Below, in pieces: positions 45,751-57,483 of a DNA stretch of 64,000 nucleotides. Origin of the DNA: Odobenus rosmarus divergens (lineage: Eukaryota; Chordata; Mammalia; Carnivora; Odobenidae). The stretch is taken from positions 1,662,090 to 1,726,089 of the forward strand of contig NW_004450331.1 of the NCBI RefSeq assembly GCF_000321225.1. Direction: 5' to 3'. A program made the translations under genes and the position numbers. How positions within the stretch are numbered: the stretch's first letter is position 1; each line of letters begins with the position of its first letter. The notes beneath the pieces are model-generated. The model saw nothing but the letters and a program-made list of their open reading frames with translations, was not told the DNA's origin and did no database searches.

Positions 45751-46019
45751 CTAAAACTGCACTCTGCCAGGTGAGTTTATTCCATCCTCCATCATTTTTC
45801 TTACAGATTTTTGCCTCCTGATCTCTGGCAAGCCTTTGCTCTCAGTTCTAGGATCTGTGGCTGTTTCCTGCACACCCTGTATATGCTGAGCATCAATCTC
45901 TCCTAGTGTTCTGCCTTTTTCCCCATTCCCGGTTCTCTCTCCGGCCACATTTGTGACACTAATCTCAGGAATGACAAGGATGCCCAATTCAGTAGTATCA
46001 TTACTGTTGTCAGGTTGCT
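45751..46019 (-). CDS. HYCC1: Candidate alternative HYCC1 exon with a different C-terminal tail
   Basis: Inside the last HYCC1 intron, 0.8 kb upstream of the terminal exon, lies an 89-codon open stretch on the gene strand. A plausible acceptor (CTTCAATTCTAG) precedes AGCAACCTG. Joined to the phase-1 end of the 60027 exon it gives a Glu and continues QPDNSNDTTELGILVIPEIS, then an acidic/polar sequence ending INSPGRVQF and TAG. A good internal donor (AAATCT then GTAAGA) occurs at 45805/45804; using it and splicing to 44932 would give a short EMRN tail and stop inside the last exon, so nonsense-mediated decay would not be expected. No AATAAA on the gene strand was seen in the 800 bp after the TAG, which argues against a terminal exon. 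The upstream MFWIFCF extension of the open frame is intron. I cannot confirm expression. Confidence 0.5.
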
Positions 46020-47139
46020 CTAGAATTGAAGATGATAAGACAAAATGATGGCTGAAAACAAAACAAAACAAAAATGCAAAACAAGAAAAACAAAAGATCC
46101 AAAACAAAAACTGGACGACTGAATGTTATGAATTAAGCCAAATATCTGCACTGTAGTAATTTCCATAATTTACATCACTCTGACAGCACTGGAGACAGTA
46201 GGGTGGTGTTCTTTAATTTTAAATGACAATGAAAAAACTCACAGAGCATCAATTCATGTTCTGCATTTTTTCACACACATATTCGACACGGACCATGAAA
46301 CAGAAATTTTTTTACCAATCAAAATAGAATTTCTATTGTTTTTTAAGATAACACTGTGACCATTTGAACTTAGGTCAAGCCTTGGGCAAATGTTCCAGGA
46401 TGTACAGCCAAAACTCTAGCTTTTGTCAACATTAGGAACCAAGACACTTAAGAATTCCCCTTGCACACTTAAAATTCTATTTTTTTATTAGATTATACTG
46501 AGGTTGACTTAATGAAGTATGATATTGGGAAAATGATTATTCACTCATAATATCACGGTTAGTACTGCTGCAAGTACAGTTTTTGTCTCACACACCAACC
46601 ATTGTGTGTATTAGTAAATATTAATGCAGCTGTGACACAATTAAACAGTCTATTCCTTCACATTCAAACTCATACCATAAATTTAGGCCAGCTTATAACA
46701 ACAGTTCATTACTAAACTGGAGAAAAATAAAAATGGACCTGGAAAAACAACTTGGCTGTTGGTCCTTTATTCTGAAAGCAGCTATTATAATCAAAATAAA
46801 GGAATGAAACTCCTAACTAGTTAATACTTGTAGCTATTTAATTCTGTATCTTAAATCAAAAACATGGTTTTATTTAAAATTGACAAGGAAATATCTGTAA
46901 TAATGGGAAAAATAACATGAATATATCTACCATGGGTCAATAATGAAAATTAAAGTTCAAAACAACATAAGACTATGTAAAACAGTATATATCTTAAAAA
47001 ATGTAGAACACAAATCTGCTTGAGAGATATTACCTACTACTTTCAAATGTTTCTCATGATAGGATTATCAAGCTCTCACTCATGGTGCTAAGCATGTGAA
47101 TAGGTAGTAAAAGAAAGAGGCCAGAGCCACATACTCCTA

Positions 47140-47322
47140 AGGGCTTCCCAAGCTTTGCTACACATTGGTATCACCTGGGAATCTTTAAGAACTACTGATA
47201 ACCTGGCTCTCACCCTAGACATTCTGATTTAATTAGTATGAGGTATGACCTAGACATCGGGACTTTTAAAAGCTCCCAGTGACTAATGTGCTGCAAAGTT
47301 TGGGAGCCACTGCTCTATTCGA
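47140..47322 (+). mobile_element. hAT nonautonomous relic (MER5/MER58-like)
   Basis: GCTACACATTGGTATCACCTGG, CTCACCCTAGACATTCTG, TTTAATTAGTATGAGG, TTTAAAAGCTCCCAGTGAC and GGGAGCCACTGCTCT; the two halves are near inverted copies. Confidence 0.75.
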
Positions 47323-47974
47323 ATTCTTTCAAATTTTGGAAAACTTTAATTAAAGCAAAAATTATGAATGCCCTGGGTACTCCATACCCAGCAGCAATAT
47401 GCACTTCAGGAGGCCCCCAAAGCTTCATGTTGCCCTGGGCTGGTGGGTCAATGTGCTGGCATAATAATTTCCCATTTACTTAGTGTTTCATAAACCTTTG
47501 GCTGAAGGTTCTTTATATGAAACGTTTACTTCCTAAACAGGCCAAGGGATGTTGGTGAGGTAGTATCACCTCTAATAGAGGTTTAATGAGATTAAAAAGT
47601 TCCAAAAAGCCTATTTCCCCTTGCTAATAGCTATCTTCAAAGTGAGGGCAAGTAAATATCTAACTGAGATGAATGCCAGAGGCCACTGGAACTGAGAGTA
47701 AAATCACCATGGCATTGTTGGGTGACAAGCAAGACTTGTCCGTTTACCTCACAGAAGCAGTTTCACAAAAGATCTACTAAAGGGACCATCTAGTCCAAAA
47801 AAAAATTATAAGCTGTGTAAATTATCCAGACATAACAAAGCCAATGAACATAAAAGATAAGCATAGGTGGCCTAATAGAATAGAAAACAACACTACTTGC
47901 ACTGAATGGTACTAAACAGTTTTTTTAAAGTGTTCGTATATATTCTTCAATTATATTCTCTGAAGTAGGCAATT

Positions 47975-48085
47975 TGACTCCCATTTACAGACAAGGAAAC
48001 TGAAGTTCAGAAAGAGCTACCAACTATTCAGTGGGAGGGCTAAACAGCAAAATCTTTTTACTTCAAATGTCCATTCTAACGTATT
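47975..48085 (-). repeat. MIR SINE relic
   Basis: CCCATTTACAGACAAGGAAAC, TGAAGTTCAGAAAGAGC and AGTGGGAGGGCTAAACAG are the reverse of the MIR core. Confidence 0.65.
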
Positions 48086-48566
48086 ACAAAGTCTAACTCT
48101 TCAATTCATTAAAGTCCTTTGAGTTAAATATACTCTGACATCCTTCAATTAGGTTTAACTTATTTGCTTAGATTCCTGGTCTTTTCATAGAAAGCAAATA
48201 ATTTATTTTGGCTGAATAGAGAGCAAGAGCAGATAAAAGTCTCCAAGAAAACCTAAACAGGTCAATAACTCTCAAGGTTAGTTTTTTTACTTTTTTAAAT
48301 TGGGTTTAGTTTTAAACAGACACTAGTGAAAATTACTAACTTAAAATGGTGCTGCAATGATGAAAATTTTGCAAGAAAAACTAGAAAATGACAAGAGGAA
48401 TAATATATAAAGCAGCACTAGACAATGGGATTTGCCAGTCACATGTACTGGGATACTAGTCAAGATCTGCACCCCCAAAACAATGATATTAAATTTTTTT
48501 TAAATTATAAAAATAAATGGCAAGTAGAAAAATGAGATTATGTGTTTTTCCACAAGCACAATTTTT

Positions 48567-48766
48567 TTTTTAAGATTTTTTATTTATTTATTTGACAGAG
48601 AGAGAGAGAGACAGCGAGAGAGGGAACACAAGCAGGGGGAGTGGGAGAGGGAGAAGCAGGCTTCCCGCTGAGCAGGGAGCCCGATGTGGGGCTCGATCCC
48701 AGGACCCTGGGATCATGACCTGAGCTGAAGGCAGACGCTTAACGACTGAGCCACCCAGGCGCCCCC
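48567..48766 (-). mobile_element. Can-SINE, antisense
   Basis: Reverse copy through CGATCCCAGGACCCTGGGATC to CTGAGCCACCCAGGCGCCC. Direct repeats CCACAAGCACAATTTTT (48550-48566) and CCACAAGCACAAATTTTT (48767-48784). In HYCC1 transcription sense it is in the forward SINE orientation. Confidence 0.96.
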
Positions 48767-48839
48767 CCACAAGCACAAATTTTTGACTAATTTATGTATG
48801 TTATCACTCTCAAAAATGGTAAAAATGGCAAATTTTTAA

Positions 48840-48900
48840 TTAGCAATAATCGCGCCTCGGATAAACCTCATTGGCTACGATACTGCCACTGCGCAAAGCT
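48840..48900 (-). pseudogene. U4 snRNA retropseudogene, 3'-truncated and tailless
   Basis: The minus strand reads as U4 spliceosomal snRNA from its first nucleotide (AGCTTTGCGCAGTGGCAG) through GCGCGATTATTGCTA. All 60 nt agree with U4 as I know it, and similarity then stops at about nt 61. The copy is flanked by 19-bp direct repeats (TTAAAAATTTGCCATTTTT on the minus strand; plus-strand 48821-48839 and 48902-48920), the mark of L1-type target-primed insertion. There is no poly(A) tail and the 3' two thirds of U4 (3' stem-loops and Sm site) is missing, so it cannot be a functional snRNA. It lies in the HYCC1 intron, in the gene's orientation. Confidence 0.93.
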
Positions 48901-49019
48901 AAAAAATGGCAAATTTTTAAGCTATTAAGGTAAATTTATAAAAAGAAAAGCATGTGATTCTGTATAGAGCTAGAAAGAGCAAATATAATTCGCAGGAAAA
49001 TTACAGAATAAAGGTAACT

Positions 49020-49460
49020 ATATAACTCAAACATCTGTTACATGATCTTGGTCGCTATTATTTCTCCAACTTCTTCCCCATTATGTGACCCAATCTTCCT
49101 ACACACACCTTCTACCGGTCTTACTATTCCCTAGGCCTGGAATACTCTTCCCCACATAGCTACCTACATGGCTCACATCCTTACTTCTTTCAGGTTTTTT
49201 TTCTCAAAAATTTCCTTCTCAGTGAAACCCTCTCTGGTCATCCCATCAAGGTTCAATATCCTCCATATTTCATAAACTCTCTTCCCTACCTTGTTTCTTC
49301 TTAGCACTTAATCACTCTCTAAACTACAATTATTTCTCTATCCTGTCCACTAGACGTAAGTTCCACAAGGGCAGGGATTTTCTGGTCATTCTTGCATACC
49401 TAATATCTGAAAAAGTAGTTTGCATATATTAGGTGCCCAATAAAAAATTTGTCTGATAAA
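49020..49460 (+). repeat. LINE-2 3' end relic
   Basis: CTATTCCCTAGGCCTGGAATAC, TCTTCCCCACATAGC, CTTCTCAGTGAAACCCTCTC, TAGCACTTAATCACTC, CCACAAGGGCAGGGATTTTC and AGGTGCCCAATAAAAAATTTG follow the L2 3' region, long and well recognisable. Confidence 0.85.
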
Positions 49461-49694
49461 TTAAATGAATTTCCTGTTACATGGTAAAATTATTAAAATA
49501 AGTGAAGATGAGAAAACATGGAGAAGACATGAGAAAGGTAATCTGGGAATGTGTTACTTGACTAGGTAAAAAGGAAAAAATAATATACAGCTTATGCTAA
49601 TAATAATTTTTAGATGGCAGAGAAAATAAAGTCTCTTTGTTTCAGAAAAGCAAAGTAGCCACCTCTAAATGCAGGTTTAGTAAAATGCTTAATA

Positions 49695-49752
49695 ATGCCC
49701 TATATATATATTTAATATATATATATTTAAATATATTTATATATATTTAAAT
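49695..49752. repeat. AT-rich palindromic simple repeat
   Basis: Alternating TATATA and TTTAA units, self-complementary. Confidence 0.8.
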
Positions 49753-50619
49753 CTACAGTTCTTTTATTATGCTATCCTCTGGATAACATAGCTAAGGAGA
49801 AAAAGTTCATCTTTCTTTAAGAAAATTATAGAGGAGATGTTGTAAGGGAATATAAATGTATAAGAAAATAGAATCTGTTCAAAAGCCTTGAACTTAAATC
49901 TATGCAAAAGGTGTCATGGTTGTTCTATACCTATAAAAACAATACTTACATTTGACTTCAAATAATTCGAAAAGTTCAAAAAAGATCCAAAGAGAAACGT
50001 CTCAGAGAATATTTTATTTGTATGACCTCTATAAACAGGTAACCTCTCCACACAGAGAAATTAGGAGAGTTAAAGAATACTTTTTTAATAGACATTTCCA
50101 AATTGTTTCTCAAAGGCACTCAAATCATTTCTCCCTATAAAATTTCTTCTGGCTTTGAGAAAAAAAAAAAAGGTAAAACAAATTGCAAATATCATTAAAA
50201 CTGATCATGAAAAGTTGTGATTTCCCTCATATGTAATTTTATAATCCCAAATATCTATTCCATTACATCACTTATGAAACTCCTTATTCTAGCTATAGCT
50301 TTTTTTTTTCCTTTTATGGCAACCTTATTTACTAAAAGTGAAACTTAATAAAGGAATAATTTATTTATTCATAGAATTTACACAGCTCTGAAAGACTACT
50401 TGGTAAATCTAAAGGAATCTGGTTATGATACAAGGCACTTACAAATTCCTTTGTGAAATTAATAAAATAAGACAAAGCTTTAAAAAAATTAATCTAATCC
50501 TTAAATGTCTGCATCATACAATTTTGACACTATGAAAAGTATTTTAGAGTAAACTCTAAAAGAAAAGAAAGTGAAACATTCTTTTACAATTTATAAAATA
50601 TAAATATTTAAAATGTCAT

Positions 50620-51655
50620 AATATATCTGAACAACTTAATACCTTTTGATCCAGTTTATGTTTATAATTTATAAAAATGCTATATATATTCATTAAGCTA
50701 TTCATTGCAGTGTTATCTATAATAGCAAAAAGTTAGAAACAAATTATTTGGCGTATTAAGGAAATGGTTAAGTAAACAATGGAATATCAACTCAATGTGG
50801 TACTATGTAGCCTTTAAAACAACTGGTCTTACTAGGAGAACTTAGGAAAATGTTTGACAACATTAACTGAACAAAAATAAAACATCAAAAAATTTTAAAT
50901 ACAGCACAACTATGAAAAATACATACACATATGGGAAAAACCTGTAAAATGATAATTCTTTAAGTACTGTGATTATAAGTGAATATCCCTCTACCCAGTT
51001 TACTATTATGTTGTTACACTGTTTTTCAAAAAAAGAAGGAATGAATTGCTCAGTCTATATTATAAATTTCTTTATCATTCACTCACTCACTCATGCATTC
51101 AACTCCTATTTATTGAGCACCTATTATATGCCAGACAGTGTTTTAGGTGCTGGGGATACAATGGCCAACCAAACAGACAAAGACCCTGCCCTCACAGAGT
51201 TTACAGTGCAGTATGGGAATTAAGGAAACAACAGAAGTTTAGATAGTGGAAAATGCAACGAAGGAAATAAGTATAATGGGAAAGAGTAAGAAGCGTGGTA
51301 AGGGAGAAAGTCTACTTTAGATGGGTGGTCTGGGGAGACCTCTTTGAGGAAGGGACATTTGAGCTGCGATCTGAATGACGATAAAGCACTGGCTACACAA
51401 TGATGTGGAAGAAGACAGTTCAAGCTGTCACCTTCTCATCATTCAAATCTCAGCTCAATTATCTCAAATTGCTAGGACAAAGCCCCTAAAATGGAAATGG
51501 CTCAGTGTGTTGAAGGGTTAGAAGGAAAGGTGAGAGAGGTCTTCAAGTGGGGTCAAAGTGATAGGCAAGATATCATATCATTAGGGCACTTATGCCGAAG
51601 TACGGAGCTTGGCTTTTGTTCTGATTGCAATGGACAGCCAATGACAGGTACACAG
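50620..51655 (+). repeat. Ancient L1M 3' end and 3' UTR relic
   Basis: First TTCATTGCAGTGTTATCTATAATAGC, ACAATGGAATATCAAC and CTATGTAGCC (end of ORF2 type); then ATTGAGCACCTATTATATGCC, GTGCTGGGGATACAATGG, CTGCCCTCACAGAGTTTACAG, GGACATTTGAGCTGCGATC and GGCTTTTGTTCTGATTGC (L1M 3' UTR type). The two parts may be one element; an insertion or divergence separates about 51380-51520. Confidence 0.7.
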
Positions 51656-54358
51656 ATAAATTGTGTGTATTTTATTAGCATTTCTTATTAACAGAAATCC
51701 TATTTGTGTAACACAAAATACTGAGCATGAAGTGTGTCCTAAGTCAGAAAAAAAACAGCAGCACTGTAACAATCTACAGCCTGGGCCAGTAATTTGCAAG
51801 GTAGATGAGAGAAAATCAAAGCTGGATTAGAAACCCAAAGAAAGGACCCCCAAGTTAAAGGGCTGCACTCTGAGCAAGGACTTTAACAAACACTAAGTAA
51901 GACTTAGAAATACAAGTCCTGAAGCCAGAAGTAGACTTTCCAGGTAAGAAAACAGCAGCTTGGGGCACAAAGAAAAACACAATACAGACTAGAGTGTTTT
52001 CTTTATAAAACATACTGGTTAGGAGCTATTCCCAGTTTCCTTAAGTCAAGATCAGTCATGTCTTTAGCTTTTGTTGTGTATGTAAAAAATGATACAGTTC
52101 TTATTGAGGTGGATTCAGTCACTCTCAACAACTTTTGTCATCTTTATTAAAGTCTCAAGTTAAAAAAAAATCCCTTTGAGATTTGCAACATATGGATACT
52201 GCTGGACCTGGTGAATCCTTCATGATGATTAAAGATCCTCACAGTCAAACCAAAAACAGCTTATTACAAAACTATCTACAAAAGCTTATTTCTTCTGTGT
52301 GCAACATGTAACAAATGCTCCTACAAAGGTGGTGGTTGGGGAGCAGGGGGAAGGGTAGTGCTCAATGATAGGTAACAATAAATAATAAATAATAAATTCC
52401 TTAACCATAGCAAAAACTCTTCTTTAATGTAAGACCTCTTTTAAAAAAAATGTATAACACAATAATTTATAAGTAAGTGTTTTTGCCTCATAAGATCAAT
52501 AATCTGAAATATTTTGCTTCTCTATGTAGAAAAGTATTTTACTTTCTCTTACTTAGAAATAAACTAAGTTTGTTTTGTTTTGTTTTCTTCTAAAGTTGGC
52601 TAAGCCAAGATTCTGAGACTTTCCTCTTTAATTTAATGTTTATATGCATCAATTGGACAATGTGATATTTTAGTGCTGGTTAATATGTCCTTTTTCTTTG
52701 AGTCATCTAATATTTCCTATTTTATTTTGTCTTCCATGAGTATAAAGTTCCGTATCAAGAGTGCTAGGTAAAAACTCATGCAATGCTAACTTTGGTCAGA
52801 AGGAAATGCTTATTTTTGGTCCAAATGTTTTACCATCTATATTGGGAAAGGAAAATTTGTTCCTCAAATAGCATTTTAGAATCTGAAAATAATGGAGTTT
52901 CTCAAAATGATACTAAAAACATTTAAACCTTTTTATAAAACTGCCAGATATTTTTTCTAAATTTCCTTAACAAGTAAGACAACTTTTAAAATAAAAACAT
53001 AAGTATTATGCATTTCTATTTGCAGATGTGAAATTCCAACAGCCAATTCTTAAAAGTTTGCCACACTTGAGTTTAAAATTATGATTTCTGTGTTTTTCAA
53101 AATGCTTTTACAACTATTAGCAATTTTGTTTCTCAACTAACACTTTTCTCATAAAGTCATAAAATCAGATTCACAAAATAAATGTTCCATCTCAAGACTT
53201 ATGACATTCATCTGCAGAATCTAGGAAAAGACTACCTTATGTGTTTTGAAATATTTACATATAATTATTTTCTAAAATATTTAACTGAAATACACCTCAT
53301 AATCAGATTTGTTCAAAAGAAAGTTAGTAATATTGTTTCATCAATATGTTATTATGTAATATAAATTTATTAACATTTTCTAAATCAATAACCAAATCAA
53401 TAATCAATGATTTCTAAATCAATATTTTCCAACATGAACTGCATCTTTTACTGTTGATTTTCTTTTCTTATCTAATAAGTTAGTATTAAACCACTTAAGC
53501 AAATTAAATCATATTTTTCATCATTTTTAAAATAACATAATCACAGGTCTCTTTGAACTTTGTTGTAATCATTTAAATTTATTTAAATATCACGGCATCC
53601 TTTAAATAGAAACTTAAGGCTGAAAATGCAATAAAATTGCTATAACAACATGAAACTTCACTTTCTTTAGATTTAATCTATGTAAACTATTTTATTTGAT
53701 TTTTCACTTAAACATTTCATGTAATTAATTGAATACTCTAAAATTCTCAGGGTACTTATTTTGTATTGAGTTGAAGACTTAAAAATGTGTAGCTCTTAAT
53801 TTTAGTTTTTTTTTTACTACTTAAAACATTGTACTCTTAGATCCCCTAAGTCAAAGTATTGAAATATAATGTTATAAAAATAAACTATTTAACAATGCCA
53901 GGACCAAAAGTAGGGCAAAATTCAAAGGATCTAGTTTATAAATGTTCTTATTATTGATACCTACCTGTTGCGAACAGTTGTAACAATACATAAGTGAGAA
54001 ATACAAATTCAATCTATTCTATTTTCATGTTAATTTGGGATTAAGTGAGACAACAGGTATTAAAACAACCTTCTAAAAAATCCTGATTGTAATGGTAAAA
54101 TAAATGTCAGATTAGGGTACTACACTTCAGGGCTACAAAAATTACCAAAAAATTACTAATTGATTGTCACTATTATAGAACACATTCATACTTTTGTGTC
54201 TGATACTAACTTAAACTAAATGTTTATCTCAAATTGAGAAAATCCAAACTATACATTTCAAAAACAGTGTTTTATGAAAAAGCTCAATCACAGAATCATT
54301 CAAATAGCAAGCTAGCTAATGAAAGCTTATCAAGAATACAATTACGGTGTAGCTAATA
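51656..54358. other. AT-rich intronic stretch, nothing recognised
   Basis: 2.7 kb of AT-rich HYCC1 intron with no SINE, L1 or conserved-looking open frame that I can identify. Confidence 0.5.
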
Positions 54359-54378
54359 AAACAAATTAAATAGTTCTT

Positions 54379-54536
54379 TTTTTTTTAAGATTTTATTTAT
54401 TCATGAAAGAGAGAGAGAGAGAGAAGCAGGATCCCAAGGAGCAGGGAGCCTGACGCGGGACTCGATCCCAGGACCCTGGGATCATGACCTGAGCCGAAGG
54501 CAGACGCTTAACCATCTGAGCCACCCAGGCTCCCAG
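54379..54536 (-). mobile_element. Can-SINE, antisense
   Basis: Reverse copy with short internal CT region, ending CTGAGCCACCCAGGCTCCC. Direct repeats ACAAATTAAATAGTTCTT at 54361-54378 and 54537-54554. Confidence 0.96.
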
Positions 54537-55799
54537 ACAAATTAAATAGTTCTTAATGAGTTAACAATCAGCCTTTATGTAATAAATACTTTAAAGCATA
54601 CCAAATGCTTTCACTTACTTGCCTCATTATCTCACAAATAAATGCGCAGGTAGAAAGAATGGTAGGCAGTAATAAAGAATTGGGATTTCACTAGATAAGC
54701 GTTTTATTAGATAACGAGTTGGCAAAAATTATAAGCCTTCATTATTTGCAACCATAACTTAATTAGGGGATTTTACAGAACAAAGGAGTGGTATTTTGAG
54801 TATTTTAAAAGAAAGGAGAAAAGCTGGTTACCTTGTTCCAAGTATAGGTAATTTTTTTTAAAAGTAGAGGAAGAATGAGTCATAATAGTGGTAGTGGTGG
54901 GGAGACAAAAAAAAATAGCAATTAAATTTGCTCTGGAAGAGGAGAGGGAATGGAAAAAGTACAAGGAGATAAATAAGTATAGAATGCATAACAGAACCTT
55001 GAAGTGGTAGACAATCGTTCAAGGATTTAAGAAAAAGGGCTATAGCTGAAATAGTAGATGATGAAGATAGCTTTTAGAAGTAACATTTAAGAATGACTAT
55101 AGAACTGAGGCATAATTGTAGAGAAATATTTTGTTTTCCTTTTAGCTATTTCTGTTTATTTTTAATAGAATTGCATTTTTGTTATTAATTTTAAAAATTA
55201 ACAAATTATCTCATTATTTTATCTTCTTTTCCTTATTGGAATTTTCATTTTGATTCTTGCTATGGTCATAATCTACTCATTCCTCCCTTACCGTAATGGT
55301 TTTTAAACGTTTATTCTATTATTATCCTTTCCTAGTTGCATTTTACCTTCAAATTATGACTTCTAAATACCCCTCAATCTCTAGGTGGTCTGAAAATCTA
55401 GGTTTAAAAAATATACAATAAGTGAAACACAGTATGCTTAAAAGAATTAGCAATATATAAATAAAACTACTAATTCTGAAATTATGACCCTTAAAAGTCA
55501 AAAGCAGCAGTTCTACATTGTAATTTCATTTTCCATTTGTATTGGCATGGAATCATAAAGTCATTAAACTTTTCTTAGAAATTTATACACAAAGTTTAAA
55601 AAGTTTGAAAACACACCATTAAGTTAAGCCATGTCAGTACAATATTAAGATAATCAAGTGAGAAGTGGGGAAAATTAGGCAAAAATACTAATTGTCAAAC
55701 ATGTCTCTAAATTAGTATCTCAGTAGAAACCAAGTTTTCTTTAAAAGCCACCCTCTTTAGTTGATATGAGGATACATTGTCTGGTCAAAATTAAAATTA

Positions 55800-55955
55800 C
55801 AGGGCCTTACAAATGTAACTCTCTGGTGAAGAGTGTTGATAGTGGAGGAAGATATATGTGTGTATTGGGGGAGAGGGCAGAGGGTATATGGGTATTGTAC
55901 TTTCCATTCAGTTTTGCTGTGAGCCTAAAACTGCTCTAAAAAATAAAGTCTACTA
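55800..55955 (+). repeat. L1M 3' end relic
   Basis: GGAAGATATATGTGTGTATTGG, GGTATATGGGTATTGTAC, TTTTGCTGTGAGCCTAAAAC and TGCTCTAAAAAATAAAGTC match an ancient L1 3' terminus with its own AATAAA. Confidence 0.75.
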
Positions 55956-56576
55956 TTATTATCATATAATAAATACAGGGCCAAGCAATTAAACTGGTCA
56001 AAATATAATCCTAGAAGTTTGGGTTGTTATTCAATAGTAATAAGACCATGGCAAGGACTATATGTTCTGACATGAGTGGAAGTGTTAAAGCTATTAGTTT
56101 TTTACCTTCCAAAAGAATACTTTCTATTAAAATATAAACTTTGGATAATTCTTGACTTAAAAGAATGACAGATCTGTGATACATTCTAGAGGAGCTCGGA
56201 AAAAAAATTTTAATGTAAGAAATAAAAACTGTTCCAAATTAGTTTTAAAATCACTAAAATGTCAACTGGCTTTTGCTGTAAAGATAAGTTTTTCTGCTAC
56301 AAATAAAAGAATATATGTGATTAATTGTTCCAATTCAATGTATTTGTTAGCATGGGTAATCTTGGGTGATTCAGATATGCAAACATACTAATATGTTCAT
56401 ATGGCTTAATTATCTATATTCTTTAATAATAAAAAGAAATAGAAAGAAAATAAACAAAAAAAGTTGTGCTTGGCTGCTTCCATGGGAGAGCCTCTTTTAC
56501 TCCTCTCCCTCTTCTCCCCAGATAGGCTAGAAAAAGGAGAAAAAAGGAGACAGGCAATAAATGGACATAAATATGG

Positions 56577-57134
56577 AAGCAACCTAAATGTCTATCATGG
56601 ATGGATGAAGAAAATGTGCCATATATACAATGAAATATTACGCTGCCATAAAAAAGAAGGAAATCCTGTCATTTGCAGTAACACGGATGATCTTGAGTGT
56701 ATTATGCTACGAGAAATGAATCAGAGTAAGACAAATACCATATGATCTCACTTATATGTAGAACACAAACAAACAAACCAAGCTCATAGATACAGACAAC
56801 AGGGGCAGGGGTTGGGGGCAGGGTGTGGTGAGCAAAATGGGTGAAGATAGTCAACAGGTATAAACCTCCAGTTATAAAATAAGTCCTGGGGATGTTAGGA
56901 TATAAGGTGATTATAGTTAATAATACTACTGTATATTTGAAAGTTGCCAAGAGAGTAGATCTTAAAAGTTCTCATCACAAAAAAAATGTATAACTATGTG
57001 TGGCAATGGATGTTAACTAGACTTGGTAGTCTCTCGAGTAGTAATCATTTTGCAGTATATACATATATTAAATCATTGTGTTGTACACCCAAAACTAGTA
57101 TAATGTATGTCAATTATATCTCAATTTTTAAAAA
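56577..57134 (+). mobile_element. L1 3' end (medium age), antisense to HYCC1
   Basis: GCAACCTAAATGTCTATCATGG, CAATGAAATATTACGCTGCC, TATGATCTCACTTATATG, G-rich tract, ATGGATGTTAACTAGAC, GTATGTCAATTATATCTC, A-tail. Direct repeats GACATAAATA at about 56567 and 57135. Confidence 0.88.
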
Positions 57135-57336
57135 AGACATAAATACAAGAAAAAAGAAAAGAAAAAGGAGAGAGACCCAAGGAAAGAAAAAAGGACCAAT
57201 AGCTTTCTTCTTTCCTGGCAACTGGCAATAACAAAGAAAGAGACAAGGGGAAAAAAGGAATATTCCTTAAAGTTCATGTTTCCTGTCCCTTTCCTTCCCC
57301 AGCTCTCATTATCACTGTCTTAAAGTTGCATAATCC

Positions 57337-57472
57337 GATGGGTCAGCCTGGTGATGGGTATAAAAGAGGGCACGTTCTGCGTGGAGCACTGGGTGTTATG
57401 CACAAACAATGAACCATGGAACTCTACATCCAAAACTAATGATGTCATGTATGGTGATTAACATAACAATAA
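57337..57472 (+). mobile_element. Very short young L1 3' end
   Basis: GGGTCAGCCTGGTGATGGG, AAAGAGGGCACGTTCTGCG, TGGAGCACTGGGTGTTATGC, ATGATTAACATAACAATAAA-like end (GGTGATTAACATAACAATAA). Direct repeats AAAGTTGCATA before (about 57323) and after (57473). The same subfamily as the L1 at 1-3845. Confidence 0.88.
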
Positions 57473-57483
57473 AAAAGTTGCAT

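Noticed and set aside
46020..46107. Hydrophobic MFWIFCFSCF… start of the open frame before the candidate HYCC1 exon
   Set aside because: It is the translated pyrimidine-rich intron upstream of the acceptor, not a signal peptide.
48833..48900. Functional U4 gene
   Set aside because: Only the first ~61 nt are present, the Sm site and 3' stem-loops are missing, and target duplications directly flank it with no sign of a snRNA promoter upstream.
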